Shown piece after piece: positions 42,809-50,786 of a stretch of 64,000 bases of DNA; positions within the stretch are counted from its first letter, which is position 1; each line of letters opens with the position of its first letter. The notes below the pieces were generated by a model, which ran no database searches, was not told the origin of the DNA, and was given only the letters and a program-made list of their open reading frames with translations. The position numbers and the translations under genes were made by a program. The DNA comes from Streptomyces europaeiscabiei. GTDB lineage: Bacteria > Actinomycetota > Actinomycetes > Streptomycetales > Streptomycetaceae. The DNA is taken from NCBI RefSeq assembly GCF_036346855.1, contig NZ_CP107841.1:4530001-4594000 (forward strand). The letters are read 5' to 3'.

Positions 42809-44071
42809 TCAGACGGTCGTCGGCCCCGCCCAGAGCCCCTCCTCCGTGAGCCCGAGCAGCTCGATCGCGTTGCGTCGCACGATGCGGTCGACGACCTCCG
42901 GCTCCAGGTGCCCCATCTGCGCCTCGCCGACCTGCCGCGACTCGGGCCAGGTGGAGTCGGAGTGGGGGTAGTCGGTCTCGTACAACACGTTCCCCACGCC
43001 GATCGCGTCGAGGTTCTTCAGCCCGAACGCGTCGTCGAAGAAACAGCCGTAGACGTGGTCGGCGAACAGCTCCGACGGCGGGCGGTGGACCTTGTCGGCG
43101 ACGCCTCCCCAGCCCCGGTTCTCCTCCCACACGACGTCCGCGCGCTCCAGGATGTACGGGATCCAGCCGATCTGACCCTCGGCGTACATGACCTTGAGGT
43201 TCGGGAAGCGCTCGAACTTGCCGCTCATCAGCCAGTCGACCATCGAGAAGCAGCAGTTGGCGAAGGTGATCGTGGACCCGACGGCGGGCGGCGCGTCCGC
43301 GGAGGTGGACGGCATCCGGCTCGACGACCCGATGTGCATCGCCACGACCGTGCCGGTCTCGTCGCAGGCGGCGAGGAAGGGGTCCCACTCGTCGGTGTGG
43401 ACGGAGGGGAGGCCCAGGTGCGGGGGTATCTCGGAGAAGGCCACGGCCCGGACCCCCCGGGCCGCGTTGCGCCGCACCTCCGCCGCCGCCAACTCCGCGT
43501 CCCAGAGCGGGATGAGGGTGAGGGGGATGAGCCGCCCCTGAGCCTGCGGCCCGCACCACTCCTCCACCATCCAGTCGTTGTACGCCCGGACCCCGAGCAG
43601 CCCCAGCTCATGGTCGGCGGCCTCGGTGAACGTCTGCCCGCAGAAGCGCGGGAAGGTCGGGAAGCACAGGGCCGACTGGACGTGGTTGACGTCCATGTCC
43701 GCGAGGCGCTGCGGCACGTCGTACGAGCCGGGGCGCATCTGCTCGTAGGTGATGATCTCCAGCTTGATCTCGTCCCGGCTGTATCCCACCGCCGTGTCCA
43801 GGCGGGTCAGCGGGCGGTGCAGGTCCTCGTAGACCCACCAGTCGCCGATCGGGCCGTCGTCGCCGGGGGCGCCCATGACGGGCTTGAAGCGCCCGCCGAG
43901 GAACGTCATCTCCTTCAGCGGCGCGCGGACCACGCGGGGCCCGATGTCGAGGTACTTCTTCGGCAGCCGGTCCTGCCAGACGTTCGGCGGCTCCACCGTG
44001 TGGTCGTCGACGGAGATGATCTTCGGGAAGGTGGTGGTGGGATCCGTGGCGCTCGTCTCCAAGGTGTCCAT
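42809..44071 (-). CDS. Amidohydrolase-2 family metal-dependent hydrolase
   Basis: A 420-residue TIM-barrel hydrolase/decarboxylase-like protein (amidohydrolase-related). The N-terminal SVDDHTVEPPNVWQDRLP replaces the usual HxH metal motif. MHIGSSSRMP, YAEGQIGWIPYILERAD and the C-terminal YETDYPHSDSTWPES carry the His and Asp ligands. Relatives act in decarboxylation or ring cleavage of aromatic and alicyclic acids. The ATG at 44071 lies only 22 bp from a CTGACG palindrome and has no ribosome site, suggesting a very short leader or leaderless message; an in-frame GTG at 44080 is possible. Confidence 0.88.
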   Translation of the reverse strand: MDTLETSATDPTTTFPKIISVDDHTVEPPNVWQDRLPKKYLDIGPRVVRAPLKEMTFLGGRFKPVMGAPGDDGPIGDWWVYEDLHRPLTRLDTAVGYSRDEIKLEIITYEQMRPGSYDVPQRLADMDVNHVQSALCFPTFPRFCGQTFTEAADHELGLLGVRAYNDWMVEEWCGPQAQGRLIPLTLIPLWDAELAAAEVRRNAARGVRAVAFSEIPPHLGLPSVHTDEWDPFLAACDETGTVVAMHIGSSSRMPSTSADAPPAVGSTITFANCCFSMVDWLMSGKFERFPNLKVMYAEGQIGWIPYILERADVVWEENRGWGGVADKVHRPPSELFADHVYGCFFDDAFGLKNLDAIGVGNVLYETDYPHSDSTWPESRQVGEAQMGHLEPEVVDRIVRRNAIELLGLTEEGLWAGPTTV

Positions 44072-44092
44072 GTCCGTCACGGTAGCGCTGAT

Positions 44093-44107
44093 CTGACGAC
44101 CCGTCAG
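44093..44107. promoter_or_regulatory. CTGACG palindrome, site 6
   Basis: CTGACGACCCGTCAG, preceded by GAT, 22 bp upstream of the amidohydrolase ATG. The gap up to the regulator start at 44360 has no other gene. Confidence 0.72.
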
Positions 44108-44359
44108 TAATCTGGCGTCCGCTCTCCGCACGCCACCGCGTGAGCCGCTCCGTGCGGCACCGACGCCGGCCGGAATGGCCGGGACACGCCGGGACACACC
44201 AGGTGGCGGACGGGCATCGGGGCGCGAATGCGCGTGGAGAGCCTGTGTGGACCTGGTGACATCCCGCGTGGCTACCTGTGATCGCCCTCCCCCACGGCTG
44301 ACGGATCCGCCATGAACAAGGCAAACTGGCCTGGTTGCCAGGCAGCTTGGGGGGCGTCG

Positions 44360-47300
44360 ATGGGTGGTGAACCGGGAGTGCCGGAGATCGGAGTGCCGCG
44401 CGTACCGGAGCAGAGGGGTGCCGTGGACGCCCGGATTCCGGAACCGGACCCCCAGGCCGCGGCCGAATTGCGCTTCGCCGTGCTCGGTCCCGTGCGGGCC
44501 TGGCGCGGAGCCGAGCCTCTCGCCACCGGTTCGCCCCAGCAACGCGCCCTGCTCGCCGCACTGTTGTTGCGTGAGGGCCGCACGGCCACCGCGAGCGAGC
44601 TGATCGACGCGCTGTGGGGCGACGATCCGCCGTCGCAGGCACTGGCTGCCGTCCGGACGTACGCCTCGCGGCTGCGCAAGGTGCTCCCCGGTGTGCTGGT
44701 CAGCGAGTCCGGCGGCTACGCGGTCCGCGCGCTGTCCGGCGGCGCGCTGGACCTCGCCGTGGCCCAGGAACTGGCCACCGACGCCGAGAAGGCCAAGAAC
44801 TCCGGGGATCTGTGCCATGCCCGCCGCCTGCTGAACAAGGCGCTGGGGCTGTGGGACGGCGAGGTCCTGGCGAATGTTCCGGGGCCGTACGCGGAAACCC
44901 AGCGGGCCCGGCTCGACGAATGGCGTCTCCAACTGGTCGAGACGCGCCTCGACATGGACCTGGAGCAGGGCTGCCACGCGGAGGCGGTGTCCGAGCTGAC
45001 CGCACTCACCGCCGCGCACCCTCTGCGGGAGCGTCTGCGTGAACTGCAGATGCTGGCGCTGTACCGGAGCGGGCGGCAGGCGGAGGCCCTCGCGGTGTAC
45101 GCCGACACGCGCCGCCTGCTCGCCGACGAACTCGGCGTGGACCCGCGCCCGGGTCTGCGGGATCTGCAGCAGCGCATCCTGCAAGCGGACCCCGGCCTCG
45201 CGGAGCCCTCGGCCCCGATCGCTCCCGAGCCGGCCGCCGCGCCCGTCCGCCCCGCCCAACTCCCGGCATCCGTGCCGGACTTCACCGGGCGGTCGTCCTT
45301 CGTGGCCGAGCTGAGCGAGGTGCTCTCGGCGGCCTCCGCCGCGGAGGGCCGTGTGATGGCCGTGTCCGCGCTGGCCGGCATAGGCGGCGTGGGCAAGACG
45401 ACCCTCGCGGTGCACGTGGCCCACGAGGCTCGCGGCGCGTTCCCGGACGGGCAGCTGTACGTGGACCTGCAGGGCGCCGGCGCGCGCCCGGCGGAACCTG
45501 AGACGGTGCTGGGCTCTTTCCTGCGCGCCCTCGGTACGGCCGACTCGGCGATCCCCGACTCCCTGGAGGAGCGGGCCGCGCTGTACCGCTCGGTCCTGGA
45601 CGGCCGCCGGGTGCTGGTGCTGCTGGACAACGCGCGGGACGCGGCCCAGGTGCGGCCGCTGCTGCCGGGCACGGCGGGCTGCGCGGCGCTCGTGACGGCC
45701 CGGGTGCGGATGGTGGACCTGGCCGGGGCGCATCTCGTCGACCTGGACGTGATGTCCCCCGACGAGGCCCTCCAGCTCTTCACGAAGATCGTCGGTGAGG
45801 AGCGGGTCGCCTCGGAGCGCAAGGCCGCGCTCGACGTGGTCGCGGCCTGCGGTTTCCTTCCGCTGGCCATTCGGATCGCCGCGTCGCGGCTGGCGGCGCG
45901 CAGGACGTGGACCGTGTCGGTGCTGGCGGCGAAGCTGGCCGACGAGCGCCGCCGACTCGACGAACTCCAGGCCGGCGACCTGGCCGTCAAGGCCACCTTC
46001 GAGCTGGGTTACGGTCAGTTGGAGCCCGCCCAGGCGCGCGCGTTCCGCCTCCTGGGCCTGGCCGACGGTCCCGACATCTCCCTGGCCGCCGCGGCAGCCG
46101 TACTGGACCTGTCGCCGGACGACACCGAGGATCTGCTGGAGATCCTCGTCGACACCTCCCTCCTGGAGTCGGCAGCGCCGGGCCGCTACCGCTTCCACGA
46201 CCTGGTCCGCCTCTACGCGCGTGCATGCGCCGAACGGGACGAACAGCCGCCGGGCGTGGGGGCACCTCCCACGTCTTCCGGGCAGTGGGGGAGGGACGCG
46301 GCGATGTCGCGGTTGCTGGACTTCTACCTGGCCACGGCGGCCGAGGTCTACGCCATCGAACGCCCCGGTGACCGTCTGGTGGACCACCTGGAGCCCACCG
46401 AGTACCCCGGGCTGCGCTTCACCGAGGGCTCCGCGGCCCTGGACTGGCTCTACACGGAGGCGGCCTGCCTCCTTGCGTGTGCGCGGCAAGGGGCGGGGTC
46501 GGACCGGTTGCGGCGGGCGGTGGACCTGCTGTGGGCGGCCAACGACCTGACGGAGTCGGGGGCCAACTCCCACCAGTACGAGACGACCGCGCGGGCGATG
46601 TGCGATGCCACGCGGGCCGCGGGGGATACGCGCGCGGAGGGCAGGGCGCGGACGACGCTCACCAACGTCCTGCTGGTCAACGGGCGTATCCAACAGGCTG
46701 AGAAAGAAGCACAGACCGCCCTGGATCTCGCGTCCGCCGCGCAGGACGACACCGCCGTCAGCTGGGCAGCCAACGATCTGGGGCTCATCTGCCTGCACCA
46801 GGGCCGGTACCCGGACGGCAAGGTTTTCTTCGAGCGGGCCCTCAAGGGTCTACGGGCAGCCGGCAACCGACCCTTCGAGGCGACCTGCCTCGGCAATCTC
46901 TCCCGAGCGCACCTGGGCATGGACGACGTCGAAAAGGCGGTCGAGATCGCACGGCGCGGCCTCGCGCTGCACATCGACATCGGCCGGACGCTGCGGCTCG
47001 GCAACAGCCACTACGCCATGGGCATCACCCTGAACAGGGCCGGTCGGCACGCGGAGGCCCTCGTCCAGTTCTCCGAGGCGCTGGGCATCCTCAGCGAACA
47101 CCGGCAACGGCTCTGGGAGGGCACGACCAACTTCCGCATCGCCGAGGTGCATCTGGCGGCCCGTCGCCCCGCCCAGGCGGCCCGGCACGCCGAACAGGCC
47201 CTCGCGCTCGGCTGCATCGGCGGTGACCGCATGCGGGGCAACGTCCTGACGCTTCTCGGACGGACGCTCTCCGCGCTGGGCCAGGTGGACCGGGCAAGGG

Positions 47301-47395
47301 CCTGTTGGCAGGAGGCGCTGAGCCTCTACGAATGCTGCGGCGCTCCGGAGACCGCCGAGGTACGCGCCCTGCTCACGCCGGCCACGGCGGCGTGA
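44360..47395 (+). CDS. afsR: AfsR-type SARP transcriptional regulator with NB-ARC and TPR domains
   Basis: About 1011 residues in the AfsR order. A SARP winged helix (ELRFAVLGPVRAWRGAEPLA, then PQQRALLAALLL) comes first. The bacterial activator domain follows (to about residue 275), then an NB-ARC ATPase with Lys346 in GIGGVGKTT, and a C-terminal TPR region (from about 700). AfsR is a global activator of secondary metabolism. It is phosphorylated on Ser/Thr by AfsK and activates afsS just downstream. That neighbour and an AfsK homologue at 56967 support the assignment. The ATG at 44360 has GGGGGG before it; the ATG at 44312 is an alternative. Confidence 0.92.
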   Translation: MGGEPGVPEIGVPRVPEQRGAVDARIPEPDPQAAAELRFAVLGPVRAWRGAEPLATGSPQQRALLAALLLREGRTATASELIDALWGDDPPSQALAAVRTYASRLRKVLPGVLVSESGGYAVRALSGGALDLAVAQELATDAEKAKNSGDLCHARRLLNKALGLWDGEVLANVPGPYAETQRARLDEWRLQLVETRLDMDLEQGCHAEAVSELTALTAAHPLRERLRELQMLALYRSGRQAEALAVYADTRRLLADELGVDPRPGLRDLQQRILQADPGLAEPSAPIAPEPAAAPVRPAQLPASVPDFTGRSSFVAELSEVLSAASAAEGRVMAVSALAGIGGVGKTTLAVHVAHEARGAFPDGQLYVDLQGAGARPAEPETVLGSFLRALGTADSAIPDSLEERAALYRSVLDGRRVLVLLDNARDAAQVRPLLPGTAGCAALVTARVRMVDLAGAHLVDLDVMSPDEALQLFTKIVGEERVASERKAALDVVAACGFLPLAIRIAASRLAARRTWTVSVLAAKLADERRRLDELQAGDLAVKATFELGYGQLEPAQARAFRLLGLADGPDISLAAAAAVLDLSPDDTEDLLEILVDTSLLESAAPGRYRFHDLVRLYARACAERDEQPPGVGAPPTSSGQWGRDAAMSRLLDFYLATAAEVYAIERPGDRLVDHLEPTEYPGLRFTEGSAALDWLYTEAACLLACARQGAGSDRLRRAVDLLWAANDLTESGANSHQYETTARAMCDATRAAGDTRAEGRARTTLTNVLLVNGRIQQAEKEAQTALDLASAAQDDTAVSWAANDLGLICLHQGRYPDGKVFFERALKGLRAAGNRPFEATCLGNLSRAHLGMDDVEKAVEIARRGLALHIDIGRTLRLGNSHYAMGITLNRAGRHAEALVQFSEALGILSEHRQRLWEGTTNFRIAEVHLAARRPAQAARHAEQALALGCIGGDRMRGNVLTLLGRTLSALGQVDRARACWQEALSLYECCGAPETAEVRALLTPATAA

Positions 47396-47410
47396 ACGCC
47401 CCTGTCCCCA

Positions 47411-47517
47411 CGAGGCGGTCGCCCTCCTTACGCGAGGCGATCGCCCCTCCTTGCCGCGAGGCGGTCGCCCTGCTTCCCACGAGCCGGTCGCTCCCCTCCC
47501 CACGAACCGGTCGCGAG
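47411..47517 (+). promoter_or_regulatory. Five phased 15-bp direct repeats upstream of the AfsS-like gene
   Basis: CGAGGCGGTCGCCCT at 47411, CGAGGCGATCGCCCC at 47433, CGAGGCGGTCGCCCT at 47457, CGAGCCGGTCGCTCC at 47480 and CGAACCGGTCGCGAG at 47503. Start-to-start spacing is 22, 24, 23 and 23 bp, about two helical turns, so all copies face one side. Each has a palindromic core (GCGATCGC- or CCGGTCG-like). The array ends just before the heptamer pair at 47519. It looks like cooperative regulator binding. Confidence 0.6.
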
Positions 47518-47518
47518 C

Positions 47519-47536
47519 GTTCAGCATTCGTTTATC
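47519..47536 (+). promoter_or_regulatory. AfsR/PhoP-type heptamer direct repeat at the afsS-like promoter
   Basis: GTTCAGC (47519) and GTTTATC (47530) are 11 bp apart, the spacing SARP and PhoP proteins use over a -35 region. A possible -10 (TCGTAT) lies at 47551. Known AfsR sites at afsS have GTTCA-type repeats, so this fits autoregulation of the pair; binding is inferred. Confidence 0.6.
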
Positions 47537-47703
47537 TCTCCCCGGCACTCTCGTATGTGTCACACCGTCGCGTCGGGGGGCAGGCGGTCTGACCAGGAGC
47601 CTCCCCGGTTAGGGTGCGGTTCCGGACGCCCGTCCAGCGGCCCTCGGGGGAGCTTCTGGACGGGCGTTCCTCACTCGTCAGCACAGTGAAGGAAGTCAAG
47701 CCC

Positions 47704-47925
47704 ATGAGCGACAAGAAGAAGGACGCGGTCGCGCCTGACGAGGCGAACGCGGACGAGCCCATCACCACGCAGGACTACCCGATGCCCGCGCCGCCCGCGC
47801 CGGACTCGGACGCCATCACGACGCAGGACTACCCGATGCCGGCCCCGCCGGCGGACCCGGACGCCATCACCACCAAGGACTACCCGATGCCGGCCCCGCC
47901 CGCCCTGGACCTGGGCGGCAAGTAG
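47704..47925 (+). CDS. afsS: AfsS-like small repeat protein
   Basis: A 73-residue acidic, proline-rich protein with three near-identical repeats of ITTQDYPMPAPP (the third ITTKDYPMPAPP) after a charged start (MSDKKKDAV). AfsS of S. coelicolor is a 63-residue protein with three tandem repeats, lies directly downstream of afsR and stimulates antibiotic production. Position, size and repeat plan agree, but the repeat wording differs, so this is an AfsS-type protein by context. GAAGGAAG precedes the ATG at 47704. A 13-bp hairpin terminator follows. Confidence 0.72.
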   Translation: MSDKKKDAVAPDEANADEPITTQDYPMPAPPAPDSDAITTQDYPMPAPPADPDAITTKDYPMPAPPALDLGGK

Positions 47926-47955
47926 CACGACCAGACCTTCCATCCCGACGGGGAT

Positions 47956-47992
47956 CGGCCGCGGTGGCGCGGAGGGGGAGCCACCGCGGCCG
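47956..47992 (+). terminator. Terminator hairpin after the AfsS-like gene
   Basis: A perfect 13-bp stem, CGGCCGCGGTGGC with GCCACCGCGGCCG, and an 11-base loop, 30 bp after the stop. No U-tract. Confidence 0.7.
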
Positions 47993-48077
47993 AGGCATGT
48001 CCGGGCCTCGGGCCGGTCCGGCAGCCTCGGCAGTTCCCGCGGCGGGAGCCACACACCCGATCCGGAGAAGGGCCAGG

Positions 48078-48485
48078 ATGATCTCAGCGCAAGTCGAACC
48101 CGGTGAGCCCGTCGTCCCACGGCCGGAAAGAACACCCGCCACACTGCGTGGGGCCCTTGCACAGGTGGCCCCCCACCGCCTGCGGGAGATGGAACGGCAG
48201 AAGGACGAGGCCATCACCCTGGCGGCACACACGGGCGGCCTGGGTCCCATCACCCGGTTCCTCGAAACCTGGGCCGTGACCGTCGAGATCGCCAGGATCC
48301 CCGCCTCGGCCGCCCGGCTGCGCGCCGCCGAGCACACCGCGCGGACCGTCGACCACGACGACCCCGCCTGGCGCGAGGCCATGGACGAGATCCACGACCT
48401 CCACGCAGCCGCCCGGAAGTCCCTCGACCGGGAATCGGCCGCCCGGCAAACGTCTGACGGAAAGCCGTTCACCCGCGAGTCGTGA
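48078..48485 (+). CDS. DUF6247-like hypothetical protein
   Basis: A 135-residue soluble, helix-rich protein. TPATLRGALAQVAPHRLREM, RFLETWAVTVEIARIP and DPAWREAMDEIHDLHAAAR are conserved in small streptomycete proteins of the DUF6247 type, as far as I recall. GAGAAGG precedes the ATG at 48078. Function unknown. Its 3' end runs into a repeat region. Confidence 0.65.
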   Translation: MISAQVEPGEPVVPRPERTPATLRGALAQVAPHRLREMERQKDEAITLAAHTGGLGPITRFLETWAVTVEIARIPASAARLRAAEHTARTVDHDDPAWREAMDEIHDLHAAARKSLDRESAARQTSDGKPFTRES

Positions 48486-48492
48486 CCGGGCC

Positions 48493-48945
48493 GGGGACGC
48501 GTCGGCGAAGCAGCCGAAACCGACAGCCGCGCACCCACGAGCCGCTCGACCGGGAACGACCGACACGGGCCCACGGCCCGACACAGACGCTCAGCCCGGC
48601 ACAGGCCCACGGCCCGACACAGGCCCCCGGCCCGGCGGCGGCCCGCCTCCAGCCCACCTCGGCGCCCGGCACGCACGAGCCCCCACGTCGGGGACGCGTC
48701 GGCGAAGCAGCCGAAACCGACAGCCGCGCACCCACGAGCCGCTCGACCGGGAACGACCGGCACAGGCCCACGGCCCGACACAGACGCTCGGCCCGGCACA
48801 GGCCCCCGGCCCGGCGTCGGCCCGCCCCCAGCCCACCTCGGCGCCCAGCCCACCTCGGCGCCCAGCCCACCTCGGCGCCCAGCCCACCTCGGCGCCCAGC
48901 CCGCCTCGGCGCCCGGCACGCACGAGCCCCTACGTCGGCGCCCCC
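48493..48945. repeat. 197-bp tandem duplication with internal 5 x 17-bp expansion
   Basis: The unit starting GGGGACGCGTCGGCGAAGCA at 48493 recurs at 48690 with few changes. In the second copy the 17-mer CCCAGCCCACCTCGGCG, present about once in copy 1, is expanded to five tandem units at 48827-48911. Several frames stay open by composition, but no ribosome site or domain supports a gene. Confidence 0.75.
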
Positions 48946-50622
48946 TCATCTCCCCCGCAACTCCCCCTTCACCACCTTCCCGCTCGCGTTCCTCGGCAGC
49001 TCCCGCACGAAGTCCACCGCCCTCGGCACCTTGTAGTTGGCCATCTCGCGCCGGGACCAGGCGATGAGGTCGTCGGCGGTGACCAGGGACCCCGGGCGGC
49101 GGACGACGTACGCCTTGCCGACCTCGCCCAGCCGGGTGTCCGGGACGCCGACGACCGCCACGTCGGCCACGTCCGGGTGGAGGCCGAGGAGTTGCTCGAT
49201 CTCGGCCGGGTACGCGTTGAAGCCTCCGACGATGAACATGTCCTTGATCCGGTCGGTGATACGGAGGTTGCCGGCGTCGTCGAGGACGCCGACGTCACCG
49301 GTGCGGAGCCAGCCGTCGGCCGTGACGGCACGGGCGGTCTCGGCGGGGTCCTCGAAGTAGCCCCGCATGACGTTGAAGCCGCGGACCAGCACCTCCCCGG
49401 GGGAACCGGCCGACAGGGCCTTCCCCAGCGGGTCGACGACCCGCACCTGCGTCCCCGGGACCGCCCGCCCGGACGTCGACGCGATCACCGACGGCTCGTC
49501 GCCGCGCCGGCACATCGTGACGATGCCGGAGGCCTCGGACAGGCCGTACGCCGTCAGGACGGTGTCCACGCGCAGCTCCGCCCGCAGCCGCTCGACCAGT
49601 TGGAGCGGCACCACCGCCGCGCCCGTCACCACCAGGCGCAGGGCGCTCAGGTCGTAGTCGCCGCGGGCGGGGTGGTCCAGGAGGGACTGGTGGAGGGTGG
49701 GCGGGCCGGGGAGGACGGAGACGCGCTCCGCCGCCACGTTGGCCATCGCCGTCTCCACGTTGAACACCGGCTGCGGGATCATCGTCGCGCCCCGCATGAG
49801 GCACGCGATGATTCCCGCCTTGTAGCCGAAGGTGTGGAAGAAGGGGTTCACGATGAGGTAGCGGTCGCCCTGCCGGAGCCCGGCCAGCTCGCTCCACACC
49901 TCGTACGCCCGCAGGGTCTGCGCGTGCGTGATCACCGCGCCCTTGGGGCGGCCGGTGGTACCGGAGGTGAAGATGATGTCGGAGGGGGAGTCCCCCGTGA
50001 GCCGGGCCGACCTCTCCCGCACCTCCCCCACCCCGACCCCGTCGCCGCTCGCGAGGAAGTCCTTCCAGGTGCGGAAGTCGGCGGGGGCGTCGTCCGACAG
50101 CACCACCACCTGCTCCAGGTGCGGGAGTCCGGGCAGCGGGCCCGGCCGCTCGCACACGCTCCCGGCCCCCGGCGCCCGCAGCCGGCCGCCGTCCGCGCCC
50201 GCGGCCCGCCGCAGCGAGGCCACGTACGACGTCCCCAGGAACGTCCCGGTGATGAACAGCAGCTTCGCCCGGCTGCGCGCCAGGACGTCCGCCGTTTCGC
50301 CGCCCTTGAAGCGGGTGTTCAGCGGGACGAGCACCGCGCCCGCCGAGACGGCGCCGAGCGCGGAGACGATCCAGTCGAGGGAGTTCGGCGCCCAGAGGGC
50401 GACCCGGTCGCCGACCCCGACCCCGTTCGCGACGCACGCGGCCGCCGCGCGTTCCACCCGCGCGCCCAGCTCCGCGTACGACACCCGCGTACGCCCGTCG
50501 ACGACGGCCTCGACCCCGCCGAACCGCTCGACGGCCGAGCGGACCAGCCCCGGGACGGTCCCCCACTCCACGTCACCGCGCCCGTCCGAGTCACCACCGC
50601 GCCCATCCAAGTCACCGCGCAC
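48946..50622 (-). CDS. FadD3-like acyl-CoA ligase
   Basis: A 558-residue adenylate-forming CoA ligase. The ATP motif is TSGTTGRPKG at 219-228, with YGLSEASGIV, the hinge TGDVGVLDDAGNLRITDRIKD region and the C-terminal Lys in NASGKVVK. The segments FITGTFLGTSYVASL and VSVLPGPPTLHQSLL are what I associate with FadD3-type ligases; mycobacterial FadD3 activates the steroid-ring intermediate HIP. It activates a carboxylic acid to a CoA thioester in the cytoplasm. The start is GTG at 50622. It is divergent from the thiolase operon, with two CTGACG sites between. Confidence 0.86.
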   Translation of the reverse strand: MRGDLDGRGGDSDGRGDVEWGTVPGLVRSAVERFGGVEAVVDGRTRVSYAELGARVERAAAACVANGVGVGDRVALWAPNSLDWIVSALGAVSAGAVLVPLNTRFKGGETADVLARSRAKLLFITGTFLGTSYVASLRRAAGADGGRLRAPGAGSVCERPGPLPGLPHLEQVVVLSDDAPADFRTWKDFLASGDGVGVGEVRERSARLTGDSPSDIIFTSGTTGRPKGAVITHAQTLRAYEVWSELAGLRQGDRYLIVNPFFHTFGYKAGIIACLMRGATMIPQPVFNVETAMANVAAERVSVLPGPPTLHQSLLDHPARGDYDLSALRLVVTGAAVVPLQLVERLRAELRVDTVLTAYGLSEASGIVTMCRRGDEPSVIASTSGRAVPGTQVRVVDPLGKALSAGSPGEVLVRGFNVMRGYFEDPAETARAVTADGWLRTGDVGVLDDAGNLRITDRIKDMFIVGGFNAYPAEIEQLLGLHPDVADVAVVGVPDTRLGEVGKAYVVRRPGSLVTADDLIAWSRREMANYKVPRAVDFVRELPRNASGKVVKGELRGR

Positions 50623-50662
50623 AACAGGCCTCCGTACCCGAGAACCAGTGTCCCAGCACTAG

Positions 50663-50677
50663 CTGACTACCCGTCAG
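50663..50677. promoter_or_regulatory. CTGACG palindrome, site 7
   Basis: CTGACTACCCGTCAG followed by AT, 41 bp from the CoA-ligase start, on its side of the divergent gap. Confidence 0.7.
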
Positions 50678-50689
50678 ATTAGCTGTACC

Positions 50690-50704
50690 CTGACGGACTG
50701 TCAG
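50690..50704. promoter_or_regulatory. CTGACG palindrome, site 8
   Basis: CTGACGGACTGTCAG, 27 bp from site 7 (start to start) and 83 bp before the thiolase ATG. The pair serves two divergent promoters. Confidence 0.68.
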
Positions 50705-50786
50705 CAGCCGTCCGCCGCCGGACAGACTCGGCTGCCGTCAAGCCGGACAGTCCCTGGCCCATGCCCCTGTGCGGAGGTGTGCCCCC

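Noticed and set aside
42809..46798. A 1329-codon minus-strand frame running from afsR into the amidohydrolase
   Set aside because: The upstream 900 codons are antisense to afsR and have no domain; the real gene starts at 44071 next to the palindrome.
48493..48945. Pro/Arg-rich open frames over the 197-bp duplication
   Set aside because: They arise from repeat composition in several frames at once and lack a ribosome site.
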